64,000 bases of DNA from Clostridia bacterium (GCA_017522225.1 JAFWZR010000012.1:1-64000), one strand, 5' to 3'; positions 54,538-62,842 are shown, numbered from the stretch's first letter. The notes: generated by a model from the letters alone, not told the origin. Program-made: numbers and translations.

Positions 54538-54684
54538 ATGGGTTGCTGTAATAACTGGTTTATGATTCTCATTATCATCCTTTTATTCTCTGAGTGTGGT
54601 TGCGGTTGCAACAACAATTGCGGTTGCAATAACAACTGCGGTTGTAACAACGGTTTCCTCAACAACAACGGTTGCGGCTGCTAA
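54538..54684 (+). CDS. 48-residue membrane peptide with Cys-Gly-Cys/Asn repeats
   Basis: Starts MGCCNNWF, then a hydrophobic helix (MILIIILLF) and a tail built from CGC blocks separated by NNN (C-G-C, N-N-N, C-G-C, N-N-N, C-G-C), ending GCGC. Twelve cysteines in 48 residues. AAAGGAGG lies at ideal distance before the ATG and a strong terminator follows, so it is a real unit. It loosely recalls short glycine-rich membrane peptides of sporulating Firmicutes, but no family is recognised; disulfide or metal binding is inference. Confidence 0.75.
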   Translation: MGCCNNWFMILIIILLFSECGCGCNNNCGCNNNCGCNNGFLNNNGCGC

Positions 54685-54702
54685 CCGTTGACCCTCCCAC
54701 GG

Positions 54703-54727
54703 CTGCGGACGAAAGTCCGCAGTTTTT
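54703..54727 (+). terminator. Terminator of the repeat-peptide gene
   Basis: 8-bp GC-rich stem CTGCGGAC / GTCCGCAG with GAAA tetraloop, then TTTTTCTTT. Confidence 0.92.
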
Positions 54728-54744
54728 CTTTATGGCAAACAAAA

Positions 54745-54772
54745 AAGTCTGACAGATTTCTCTGCCAGACTT
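54745..54772 (-). terminator. Terminator of pnp
   Basis: 12-bp stem (one G-T pair) with 4-nt loop, then TTTTTT on the minus strand. Confidence 0.88.
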
Positions 54773-54786
54773 GATTATTCATTTAA

Positions 54787-56979
54787 TTAGTTTCTTCTGC
54801 CTCTGTTGCCACCGTTACCTCTGCGGCGGTCGCCTGAAGGACGGCGCGGTGCATCAGAAATTTCGTTTTCGGGAACAAGACCCTCAACCTCGATAAGAGC
54901 CTCACGGCGTGAAAGGTTGATTCTGCCCTGATCGTCAATCTCACGAACCTTAACGATAACCTCGTCACCTACGTTTACAACGTCTGTTACGTTTTCTGTT
55001 CTCTTAACGTCGAGGTGGCTTACGTGTACAAGACCCTCTTTACCCGGTGCGATTTCAACAAATGCACCGAAATCCATAATTCTTGTAACTACACCCTTGT
55101 AGATTGCACCTACTTCAGGATCGTTAGCAATTGTTTCAATCATAAAGATTGCACGTCTTGCATTCTCGATATCCTGAGCACATACAAATACGCTTCCGTC
55201 TTCCTCAACGTCAACCTTACAATCGCACTCAGCGCAGATCTTCTGGATAACCTTACCCTGCTTACCGATAACCTCTGCAATCTTGTCAACAGGAACCTTT
55301 GTTGAGAGCATCTTAGGAGCATACTTTGAAAGCTCTGCTCTGGGCTCTGCAATTACAGGAAGCATAACCTCGTCAAGGATGTAGAGACGAGCCTTGTATG
55401 TCTTATCAAGTGCCTCACGGATGATTTCGGGTGTAAGACCGTGAACCTTGAGGTCCATCTGGATAGCTGTGATACCCTTGTGTGTACCTGCTACCTTGAA
55501 GTCCATATCGCCGAAGAAATCTTCAAGACCCTGGATATCAACCATTGTCATAAAGCGGTCGCCCTCTGTAACAAGACCGCAGGAAATACCTGCAACGGGA
55601 GCCTTGATGGGAACGCCTGCTGCCATAAGTGAAAGTGTTGAACCGCAGATTGAGCCCTGTGATGTTGAGCCGTTTGATGAAAGAACCTCTGATACTGTAC
55701 GGATGCAGTACGGGAACTCCTCAACTGACGGGATAACAGGAAGAAGTGCTCTTTCTGCAAGTGCACCGTGACCGATTTCACGTCTGCCGGGGCCTCTGCT
55801 CGGACGAGTTTCGCCAACGGAGTATGACGGGAAGTTGTAGTGGTGCATATATCTCTTGGTTTCCTCGTTGTCAATGCCGTCAAGAATCTGTGCATTGCTC
55901 ATTGAACCGAGAGTTGTGATTGTAAGACACTGTGTCTGACCGCGAGTGAACATACCTGAACCGTGAACACGGCTGAGGAGGTCAACCTCTGCGTTAAGCG
56001 GACGGATCTCGTCAATACCACGGCCGTCAACACGCTTGCCGTCATCAAGAAGCCAACGGCGAACGATGAACTTCTGAAGCTTGTAGAGACAGTCGTCAAT
56101 CTTTGCAATCTCTTCAGGATAAATCTCGTCGAACTTAGCGTGAACTGCATCGTAAATCGGACGAAGAGCCTCGTCGCGTACGCGCTTGTCATCTGTGTCA
56201 AGAGCAACCTTAACATCCTCGATAGCAAACTCTTTGATTGCCTCGAACATCTCGGGTGCGGGATCGTTTGACTCAAATGTGATCTTTTCCTTACCTACTT
56301 CTGCAGTGATATCCTCGATAAACTTAACGATTTCCTGGTTAACCTTATGAGCATACATAATGCCGTCGAACATATCGTCGTTTGAAACCTCGTTTGCACC
56401 TGCTTCGATCATTGCAACAAGGTCCTTTGTAGAAGCAACTGTAACAGCCATTTCTGAAACTGCTCTCTGCTCCTCTGTCGGGTTGATAACGTACTCGCCG
56501 TTAACAAGACCTACGGATACACCTGAAATCGGGCCATCCCATGGAATAGCTGAAATTGAAATTGCTACGGAAACACCGATCATAGCTGTGATTTCGGGTG
56601 AGCAATCGGGGTCAACTGACATAACTGTTGCAACAACACCTACATCGTTACGCATATCCTTCGGAAAAAGCGGACGGATAGGACGGTCGATTACACGTGA
56701 TGCAAGAGTTGCCTTCTCGCTTGCTTTACCCTCACGGCGCTGGAAAGAACCGGGGATACGGCCAACTGCGTAAAGCTTCTCTTCAAAGTCAACTGAAAGC
56801 GGGAAGAAGTCTACACCCTCTCTGGGCTTGTCTGCCATTGTTGCAGTACAAAGAACTTCTGTTTCACCGTAGCGGATAAGGCAGGAACCGCCTGCGAGCT
56901 GAGCCATCTTGCCGACTTCAACTACGAGCGGACGACCTGCAAGTGTTGTTTCGAATGTTCTGAAATCCTTAAAAAACAT
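54787..56979 (-). CDS. pnp: Polyribonucleotide nucleotidyltransferase (PNPase)
   Basis: 730 residues, standard length. Two RNase PH domains (start TTLAGRPLVVEVGKMAQLAGGS; second with RGQTQCLTI and AVAGISCGLV), KH domain VPVDKIAEVIGKQGKVIQK near 560 and S1 domain GAIYKGVVTRIMDFGAFVEI near 625. Short Arg/Gly/Asn tail (RRGNGGNRGRRN). Phosphorolytic 3'-5' RNA decay. GAGAGGTAAAAAAG precedes the ATG. Confidence 0.97.
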   Translation of the reverse strand: MFFKDFRTFETTLAGRPLVVEVGKMAQLAGGSCLIRYGETEVLCTATMADKPREGVDFFPLSVDFEEKLYAVGRIPGSFQRREGKASEKATLASRVIDRPIRPLFPKDMRNDVGVVATVMSVDPDCSPEITAMIGVSVAISISAIPWDGPISGVSVGLVNGEYVINPTEEQRAVSEMAVTVASTKDLVAMIEAGANEVSNDDMFDGIMYAHKVNQEIVKFIEDITAEVGKEKITFESNDPAPEMFEAIKEFAIEDVKVALDTDDKRVRDEALRPIYDAVHAKFDEIYPEEIAKIDDCLYKLQKFIVRRWLLDDGKRVDGRGIDEIRPLNAEVDLLSRVHGSGMFTRGQTQCLTITTLGSMSNAQILDGIDNEETKRYMHHYNFPSYSVGETRPSRGPGRREIGHGALAERALLPVIPSVEEFPYCIRTVSEVLSSNGSTSQGSICGSTLSLMAAGVPIKAPVAGISCGLVTEGDRFMTMVDIQGLEDFFGDMDFKVAGTHKGITAIQMDLKVHGLTPEIIREALDKTYKARLYILDEVMLPVIAEPRAELSKYAPKMLSTKVPVDKIAEVIGKQGKVIQKICAECDCKVDVEEDGSVFVCAQDIENARRAIFMIETIANDPEVGAIYKGVVTRIMDFGAFVEIAPGKEGLVHVSHLDVKRTENVTDVVNVGDEVIVKVREIDDQGRINLSRREALIEVEGLVPENEISDAPRRPSGDRRRGNGGNRGRRN

Positions 56980-57009
56980 CTTTTTTACCTCTCTGAAAAT
57001 TTATTTCCA

Positions 57010-57093
57010 TATCAGGCAAGGATTTAGCAATAAACTCATAGCTTGGATTTTCAAGCTATCAATTCACTGCTAAAACCAAATAATTGCCTGATA
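57010..57093 (-). promoter_or_regulatory. Structured pnp leader, three nested stems
   Basis: In the pnp 5' region three nested inverted repeats fit one long hairpin: outer TATCAGGCAA / TTGCCTGATA (57010-57019 with 57084-57093), middle TTTAGCA / TGCTAAA (57023-57029 with 57068-57074) and inner ATAGCTTG / CAAGCTAT (57038-57045 with 57052-57059). E. coli pnp is known to be self-controlled through such a leader hairpin cut by RNase III; the same is inferred here. Confidence 0.65.
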
Positions 57094-57130
57094 ACAGATA
57101 CTGTTTGAATACCTTTTAATTACACAACAA

Positions 57131-57161
57131 GGCAGACAGTAAAAGAAATTTGCTGTCTGCC
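57131..57161 (-). terminator. Weak terminator/attenuator between rpsO and pnp
   Basis: 9-bp perfect stem GGCAGACAG / CTGTCTGCC, 13-nt loop. The tail on the minus strand is TTGTTGTG, not a full T-run, so readthrough into pnp is plausible. Confidence 0.6.
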
Positions 57162-57174
57162 CCAAATGCCGTAA

Positions 57175-57438
57175 TTATTTACGAATGCCAAGTCTTGCGA
57201 TGATTGAACGGTATCTCTCGATGTCAACCTTCTGCAAGTAGGAAAGAAGGTTACGTCTGTGACCAACCATCTTAAGAAGACCACGTCTTGAGTGATGGTC
57301 CTTCTTGTGCTCCTTGAGATGCTCTGTAAGGTCGTTGATTCTCTTTGTAAGAACAGCGATCTGTACCTCGGGAGAACCTGTGTCACCCTCGTGAAGAGCA
57401 TATTCAGCCATGATAGCCTGCTTCTCTGCCTGTGTCAT
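57175..57438 (-). CDS. rpsO: Ribosomal protein S15
   Basis: 87 residues. [28 protein letters not shown] and [21 protein letters not shown] are diagnostic. The ATG at 57438 has GAGGTGAAAATA upstream; longer in-frame starts run through the promoter. Classic rpsO-pnp order. Confidence 0.98.
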   Translation of the reverse strand: MTQAEKQAIMAEYALHEGDTGSPEVQIAVLTKRINDLTEHLKEHKKDHHSRRGLLKMVGHRRNLLSYLQKVDIERYRSIIARLGIRK

Positions 57439-57474
57439 TATTTTCACCTCATTTAATTTTTTTATGCTCCGGAA

Positions 57475-57545
57475 TCCCAGGTTAAGGCAGGTGAATACTG
57501 CTTTGCAGTTTAACCCAAAATCCGAGAAACGGAAACATAGCGAAA
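57475..57545 (-). promoter_or_regulatory. Structured rpsO leader (possible S15 autoregulatory site)
   Basis: The ~110-nt leader folds on paper around GGTTAA / TTAACC (57480-57485 with 57510-57515) enclosing the hairpin ACTGC-TTT-GCAGT (57497-57509), with outer TCCG / CGGA elements. S15 is known to bind its own leader in several bacteria, with unrelated structures; this is inferred, not matched. Confidence 0.45.
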
Positions 57546-57547
57546 GT

Positions 57548-57576
57548 AGTTTAACATAAATATTCCGATTTGTAAA
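57548..57576 (-). promoter_or_regulatory. Promoter of rpsO-pnp
   Basis: TTTACA (57576-57571) and TAAACT (57553-57548), 17 bp apart on the minus strand. Confidence 0.7.
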
Positions 57577-57625
57577 GGGGTTTTTAAAAAATTTGTTTCC
57601 GCTCTCAAAATCAAGGCATATACTG

Positions 57626-57766
57626 TAACAGGATGTAAAAAATAAAGATAAGCGGATATGGGTTAGCGGTGGCAGTCGACTGCCTACGGGGAGCCGTGAC
57701 CCGCTCTCGGGCAAAGTATCTGCTGTTAATATTCACCGACGGTGCAAGAGTGCTGTCGGTGATTTG
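57626..57766 (+). ncRNA. Candidate structured RNA of unknown family
   Basis: In the ~345 bp between the rpsO promoter and the acetyltransferase gene no protein frame is credible, but nested pairing is dense. TAACAG / CTGTTA (57626-57631, 57723-57728) encloses AGATA / TATCT (57646-57650, 57717-57721), which encloses GGGT / ACCC (57660-57663, 57699-57702), which encloses two hairpins: the perfect palindrome GGCAGTCGACTGCC (57671-57684) and ACGG-GGAG-CCGT (57686-57697). A terminator-like hairpin CACCGAC / GTCGGTG (57734-57761) with T-rich tail follows. Plus strand is favoured because of this tail; a TATAAT lies on the other side for the minus strand (57791-57786), so orientation is not certain. 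Confidence 0.45.
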
Positions 57767-57866
57767 ATTTTTGTCACCGTAAATTATTATACGCATATTA
57801 AAGAAAAAATCATTTGCTTATTTCCTGACAAATTTAACGTAACCGATATTATCCTGAAAAAACTGA

Positions 57867-57895
57867 TTGACCGAAAAGAAAATTTTTATTATTAT
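57867..57895 (+). promoter_or_regulatory. Promoter of acetyltransferase-GH3 operon
   Basis: TTGACC (57867-57872) and TATTAT (57890-57895), 17 bp apart. Confidence 0.65.
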
Positions 57896-57921
57896 ATAAT
57901 AAAAGAAAGAGGAGGAGCTAT

Positions 57922-58533
57922 ATGACCAACAGAGAAAAACTCCACTCGGGCGAAATATACTATCCGAGTGATGATGAGATTATGAAGGAACAGCTTTTGT
58001 GCCTTGATAAGCTATATGATTTCAATATGACGAGACCTCTTGAGCAGGACAAGCGTGAAAAAATGCTTAAAGAGATGTTTGCAGAAATCGGTGAGGGCTG
58101 CTACATAGAGCCTCCGCTTCATGCAAACTGGGGCGGAAAGCACGTTCATTTCGGCAAGATGGTTTATGCAAACTTTAACCTGACAATGGTTGACGATACA
58201 CACATTTATGTCGGCGACTATACACTCATAGGCCCGAATGTGACAATCGCAACTGCAGGACATCCTATAAACCCCGAGCTTCGTGAAAAGGCTTATCAGT
58301 TTAACCGCAGTGTGCGAATCGGCAAAAACTGTTGGATAGGCGCAGGTGCCGTGCTTCTGCCCGGTGTTACCGTAGGCGACAACACCGTTATCGGCGCAGG
58401 AAGTGTTGTGACAAAGGATATTCCTGCAAATGTGGTTGCAGTCGGAAATCCCTGCAAGGTTCTGCGTGAAATAGGCAAACACGATAAAGAGTATTATTTC
58501 AAGGATTGCAAAATTAACTATAATAGTATATAA
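57922..58533 (+). CDS. Sugar O-acetyltransferase (maltose/galactoside type)
   Basis: 203 residues. N-terminal Mac domain (residues 1-60, MTNREKLHSGEIYYPSDDEI) and left-handed beta-helix of hexapeptide repeats; catalytic His in TAGHP near residue 114; IGAGAVLLPGVTVGDNTVIGAGSVV is typical. Transfers acetyl from acetyl-CoA to sugars. GAGGAGG precedes the ATG. 36 nt ahead of the GH3 gene with no terminator, so one operon. Confidence 0.93.
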   Translation: MTNREKLHSGEIYYPSDDEIMKEQLLCLDKLYDFNMTRPLEQDKREKMLKEMFAEIGEGCYIEPPLHANWGGKHVHFGKMVYANFNLTMVDDTHIYVGDYTLIGPNVTIATAGHPINPELREKAYQFNRSVRIGKNCWIGAGAVLLPGVTVGDNTVIGAGSVVTKDIPANVVAVGNPCKVLREIGKHDKEYYFKDCKINYNSI

Positions 58534-58569
58534 TATTAAATTGTAGAAATTTGAGAGGAGTATCAGCGT

Positions 58570-61029
58570 ATGAAACACCCCGAAATTGTTAAAAAAATGA
58601 GCCTTGAGCAAAAGGCAGCTTTTGTATCAGGCTACGACTACTGGCATCTTGAGGAAGCTCCCGAACTTGGCCTTCCGAAGATTATGATTACTGACGGCCC
58701 TCACGGTCTGCGCAAGCAGAACAAGGACAAAAAGACATCTGACGGTATCGGTCTCGGCAACTCAGTTCCGTCAACCTGCTTCCCCCCTGCTTCAACATCT
58801 TCCTGCTCATGGGATGAGAATTTGTTGAGAGAAGAAGGCATCGCTCTTGCAGAAGAGTGCCTTAAGGAAGAGGTTTCCGTTGTTCTCGGACCCGGAACAA
58901 ACATCAAGCGTGCTCCGACATGCGGCCGTAACTTTGAGTACTTCAGTGAAGATCCGTATCTTGCAGGTAAATGCTCTGCAAGCTTTGTAAACGGTGTTCA
59001 GTCAAAGGGTGTGGGTACATCACTCAAGCACTTTGCATGTAACTCACAGGAAGCATTCCGTATGGTTATCAACGAGGTTGTTGACGAGAGAGCAATGCGT
59101 GAGCTTTACCTTACAGCATTTGAAATCTGCGTTAAAGAGGCTCAGCCCTGGACAATTATGAACTCATACAACCGCATCAACGGAGTTTACTCTTCACAGA
59201 ACGAGTGGCTTCAGGAAAAAGTTCTTCGCGGTGAGTGGGGCTTTGAAGGCATGATCGTTACTGACTGGGGCTCATCAGTTGACAGAATTCCTGGACTTTA
59301 CAACGGTACTGACCTTGAAATGCCGTCTTCTGCAAGAATCAATACAAACAAAATCATTGCTGCAGTAAACAGCGGTGAGCTTGATATCGCAGTGCTTGAC
59401 AAGAGAGTTGACACAGTTGTTGACCTTATCGTTAAGTCAAAGCCTGCACTCGAAAAGAAGCATACATACGATGTTGAAGCACATCATCAGATCGCACGCA
59501 AAGTTGCTGAAGGCTCAATGGTTCTTCTTAAGAACAACGACAAGATCCTTCCCCTTAAGGCAGGTCAGAAGGTTGCTGTTATCGGTGAGCTTGCTGCTTC
59601 TCCCCGTTTCCAGGGTGCCGGCTCATCTGTTATCAATCCCAACAAGCTTGACAACGCTCTTGATGAACTCAAGAAGCTCGGCGTTAATGTTGTTTACGCC
59701 CCCGGTTATGTAAAGAACAAGGATGAGATCAAAGACGATCTCGTAAACGAAGCTGTTAACGCAGCAAAGAATGCTGATGTTGCTCTTGTATTCGTTGGTC
59801 TTACAGACGAGTTTGAGGGTGAAGGCTACGACAGAGAGAACATCGAAATGCCGAAGAGCCACAACAACCTTGTTTCAGTTATCGCTAAGGCTAACCCGAA
59901 CACAGCAGTTGTTCTTGCAGGCGGTTCAGTCATCAACCTTCCCTGGGTTAACGAGGTTAAGGGTCTTCTGAGCACCGGTCTCGGCGGTCAGGCAGTCGGC
60001 AGTGCTACTGCTAACCTTCTTACAGGTAAGGTTACTCCGTCAGGTAAGACAAGTGAGACCTATCCCCTTTCATACAGCGACAACCCGACATTCGGCAACT
60101 ATCCTGCAGGTCCTGTTACAAGTGAGCACAGAGAATCTGTTTACATCGGTTACCGTTACTATGACAAGGCAAACAAGAACGTTCTCTTCCCGTTCGGCTA
60201 CGGTCTTTCTTACACAACATTTGAATACAGTGATCTTTCAGTTTCTGCTGACAGCATCAAGGATACAGATACATTGACAGTTTCATTCAAGGTTAAGAAC
60301 ACAGGCGACGTTTACGGCGGTGAGATTGCTCAGCTTTATGTTGCTGACAAGGAGTCAACCATTTACCGTCCCGTAAAGGAGCTCAAGGGCTTCAAGAAGG
60401 TATTCCTTAACCCCGGTGAAGAAGCAACGGTTACACTTGAGCTCTCAAAGAGAGCCTTTGCTTTCTACAACGTTAAGCTCGGTGACTGGATGGTTGAAAG
60501 CGGTGAGTTCGACATCCTCGTCGGTGCATCAAGCCGTGACATCAAGCTTTCAAAGACAATCACTGTTGAATCAACAGTTAATGCAGAAATCCCTGATTAC
60601 AGAGCTGTTGCTCCTGCATATTACACTGCAGATGTTAACGGTATGAACGGTGCACAGTTTGAGGCTGTTCTCGGCTTCAAGCTTCCCGAAAACAAGCGTG
60701 ACACATCACTTCCGATTGACCTTTACTGCTGTCTTAACGACGCAAGACACACAAAGTGGGGCGGAAGAATGTGCAATGCAATCGAGGGCATTATGGCTAA
60801 ATTCGGCTCTGCTGAAAACGGCGACGGCAAGATGATTGCTGCTATGGCAACACAGATTCCCATCCGTAACTTTATGGCTATGAGTATGGGCGTTTGTTCA
60901 CCCGAAATTGTTGACGGTCTTCTTATGATTCTCAACGACGGTCAGTCAAGCTTCAAGGGTCTTTGCAAGATTCTTGTAAGAATCCCCGGTGCACTCACCA
61001 GACTCCCTGCTCTTCTTAAGTCAATCTAA
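58570..61029 (+). CDS. GH3 beta-glucosidase with C-terminal extension
   Basis: 819 residues, no signal peptide, so cytoplasmic. GH3 N-domain to ~300 with nucleophile Asp in GMIVTDWGSS (~235), alpha/beta sandwich domain ~310-560 with GDxE-type region FEGEGYDRE, fibronectin III-like domain ~565-670. After that ~140 extra residues (from about EIPDYRAVAPAYY) are not part of the usual fold and include helical GLLMILNDGQSSFKG and a basic end. AGGAG lies 9 nt before the ATG. Confidence 0.93.
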   Translation: MKHPEIVKKMSLEQKAAFVSGYDYWHLEEAPELGLPKIMITDGPHGLRKQNKDKKTSDGIGLGNSVPSTCFPPASTSSCSWDENLLREEGIALAEECLKEEVSVVLGPGTNIKRAPTCGRNFEYFSEDPYLAGKCSASFVNGVQSKGVGTSLKHFACNSQEAFRMVINEVVDERAMRELYLTAFEICVKEAQPWTIMNSYNRINGVYSSQNEWLQEKVLRGEWGFEGMIVTDWGSSVDRIPGLYNGTDLEMPSSARINTNKIIAAVNSGELDIAVLDKRVDTVVDLIVKSKPALEKKHTYDVEAHHQIARKVAEGSMVLLKNNDKILPLKAGQKVAVIGELAASPRFQGAGSSVINPNKLDNALDELKKLGVNVVYAPGYVKNKDEIKDDLVNEAVNAAKNADVALVFVGLTDEFEGEGYDRENIEMPKSHNNLVSVIAKANPNTAVVLAGGSVINLPWVNEVKGLLSTGLGGQAVGSATANLLTGKVTPSGKTSETYPLSYSDNPTFGNYPAGPVTSEHRESVYIGYRYYDKANKNVLFPFGYGLSYTTFEYSDLSVSADSIKDTDTLTVSFKVKNTGDVYGGEIAQLYVADKESTIYRPVKELKGFKKVFLNPGEEATVTLELSKRAFAFYNVKLGDWMVESGEFDILVGASSRDIKLSKTITVESTVNAEIPDYRAVAPAYYTADVNGMNGAQFEAVLGFKLPENKRDTSLPIDLYCCLNDARHTKWGGRMCNAIEGIMAKFGSAENGDGKMIAAMATQIPIRNFMAMSMGVCSPEIVDGLLMILNDGQSSFKGLCKILVRIPGALTRLPALLKSI

Positions 61030-61045
61030 ATAAAGCAACACTAAA

Positions 61046-61076
61046 ACACGGTGCAATTCGACGAATTGCACCGTGT
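61046..61076. terminator. Bidirectional terminator after GH3 gene
   Basis: 15-bp perfect stem (ACACGGTGCAATTCG with its complement), 1-nt centre as drawn (about 5 nt loop in practice); TTTTTT on the plus side. Confidence 0.88.
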
Positions 61077-61094
61077 GAATTTTTTAAGCTTTGA

Positions 61095-62576
61095 TTATTT
61101 ATAAGGAACAGGGATGTACGAAAAAAGCATTTCAATAATTAATTTTATAAAGCTGACAATAAAATCAAAAATACTCATTTCTGCTTTTTCTTTCTCAACA
61201 TCAAGCTCCGGAGACTGGTCGACCAGTTCAAGGTATTCGACATAAGCAGTCGAAGTCTCAAGAAGAACCTCAGCTGACTTTGACTGGTCAACCTCAGTAA
61301 GAAGCGTTCCTGCTTCGTTAAGAAGTGCAACATCCAAATCATCAATTACGCCGTCGTGGTTGCAGTCGGCCGCCATATAAACCGCTTCGCCTACACCAGC
61401 CTCGGTAAGCATATCATTTGCAAGGCAGGAAACGAGAACTGCATCCTGACCGTCGTACCAAGAGTCTCCCGTTGTATCACCGTAAACAAGGATTGTATAC
61501 TCCCCTATCACTGTGTCACCGTCTTTGAGAAATGCCTTTGAGCCCGTACCGAGTCTGTCATTTGTTGTCTCATACTCCCACGTGTAGCTCTCATCCACGG
61601 GAACAAGATATTTTTCAAGGGAGCTTTCACCTGCGTTTATACCTGAAACCGTGTTGCTTGCAAAGTCGATTGTTATGCCCTCTGCAGTTTCAAATCCCGT
61701 TGCAGAGATTGTAACAGTTTCAGCTTCTCCGCAGATTGTGCAGACGTGGGTTTTAGTGCCCGTTTCGGTTGCAGTAGGCTCTGCAATTACTGTCCATTCT
61801 CCATATACACATTCGTGCGCCGGAGGTGCAAAACTGATTGTAGCTTTCAAAAGCTCGTCGTTTCCCCAATCAACAAAAACATTGCCCCACTCCTCTTCGG
61901 TACCGTTATACTTTACTTCGGTGATACCTTTGCATTTTTCAAAGGCGGACTCACCTATGTATGTTAGGCTCTTTGGGATTGTTATACTCTTTAGTCCGTC
62001 ACACTCATAGAAAGAAAACCAACCAAGACTTGATACTCCTTCAGAAAACGTCACACTTGTGAGTTCTGCACAATTATAAAAAGCATAATCTAAAATTCTT
62101 GTCACACTGTCAGGTATTACGATATCACCTTTCACAAGTGTTCCGTTAATATAAAGATTTTCTGCATTGATCATCGGGTGAGAAGACATACCGGCAAATG
62201 TAATTGAACACCAGTCTGCTATATCTCCATAATAGTATACATCCTTAAGAGCTGTACAGTCATAGAAAGCAAAAGAACCTATACTCTTTATACCACCTGC
62301 GATTATCAATGTTTTGATTGACATATTATAATCAGACCAAGGCTGACCACCGTATACCGAATAATCGTCCATATTCCCTGTTCCGTTTATTAACAGTTCA
62401 CCTGAAAATTCATCAAAATCCCATTCAAGATTAAACCCGCAAGAGCCGTGTGTAGGTGATTCGGCACTTGCAGAGATGCTAAACAGTTCAGGAAGGTCAA
62501 GTCCTGCAAAGCCGCTGAATGGTGCCGCGGTAATAACCATTACAACCACCATAATTGATGCTATCAATTTTTTCAT
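61095..62576 (-). CDS. Secreted LRR (BspA-like)/dockerin surface protein with C-terminal hydrophobic tail
   Basis: 493 residues. Signal peptide MKKLIASIMVVVMVITAAPF. Residues ~45-255 carry BspA-type leucine-rich repeats (IGSFAFYDCTALKDV, ILDYAFYNCAELTSV, IGESAFEKCKGITEV). A CxxC-like segment HVCTICGEAE near 285, then an Ig-like stretch, then two dockerin-type calcium repeats (GDTTGDSWYDGQDA and DCNHDGVIDDLDV) at ~365-430. The end is an amphipathic/hydrophobic helix FIVSFIKLIIEMLFSYI. AAGGAGG precedes the ATG. Adhesion or scaffold role inferred. Confidence 0.85.
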   Translation of the reverse strand: MKKLIASIMVVVMVITAAPFSGFAGLDLPELFSISASAESPTHGSCGFNLEWDFDEFSGELLINGTGNMDDYSVYGGQPWSDYNMSIKTLIIAGGIKSIGSFAFYDCTALKDVYYYGDIADWCSITFAGMSSHPMINAENLYINGTLVKGDIVIPDSVTRILDYAFYNCAELTSVTFSEGVSSLGWFSFYECDGLKSITIPKSLTYIGESAFEKCKGITEVKYNGTEEEWGNVFVDWGNDELLKATISFAPPAHECVYGEWTVIAEPTATETGTKTHVCTICGEAETVTISATGFETAEGITIDFASNTVSGINAGESSLEKYLVPVDESYTWEYETTNDRLGTGSKAFLKDGDTVIGEYTILVYGDTTGDSWYDGQDAVLVSCLANDMLTEAGVGEAVYMAADCNHDGVIDDLDVALLNEAGTLLTEVDQSKSAEVLLETSTAYVEYLELVDQSPELDVEKEKAEMSIFDFIVSFIKLIIEMLFSYIPVPYK

Positions 62577-62646
62577 CAGAATTACCTCCTTATAATAAAG
62601 TTAAAGCCGTAATATGATTTAAGATTGTTAAAAAATCTACAATTAT

Positions 62647-62675
62647 ATTATACTCCTCCTCAAAACGATTTTCAA
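62647..62675 (-). promoter_or_regulatory. Promoter of LRR/dockerin gene
   Basis: TTGAAA (62675-62670) and TATAAT (62652-62647), 17 bp apart on the minus strand; leader of about 65 nt. Confidence 0.75.
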
Positions 62676-62797
62676 TTGTTGAAATGCTGAAAAATCGTAA
62701 AAAGAACCCTTTAAATGGTTGTATTTTTTTGCGTTTTAAACAAAAAATATTTATATTCGTAAAATTATTGTTAATTTTGCATATATTAAGGCAAAAA

Positions 62798-62826
62798 AAC
62801 CGACAGACCTTAATGATCTGCCGGTT
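62798..62826 (-). terminator. Terminator of glutamate dehydrogenase gene
   Basis: 10-bp stem (AACCGGCAGA / TCTGTCGGTT on the minus strand, one G-T pair), 9-nt loop, then TTTTT. Confidence 0.88.
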
Positions 62827-62842
62827 CGCATTTTATTAAATT

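Noticed and set aside
54599..54650. CRISPR-like or tandem DNA repeat in the TTGCGGTTGCAA region
   Set aside because: The periodicity is 18 bp and in frame with codons of the CGC-NNN peptide, so it is coding repetition.
57439..57714. N-terminal extension of S15 upstream of 57438
   Set aside because: It would run through the rpsO promoter and leader; the ATG at 57438 has a good ribosome site and gives the normal 87-residue protein.
57655..57780. Possible c-di-AMP (ydaO) riboswitch on the minus strand
   Set aside because: Short pieces such as CCGACAGC and CCCCGTAGGC recall that class, but the order of the conserved blocks does not fit and no gene lies directly downstream on that strand before the rpsO promoter.
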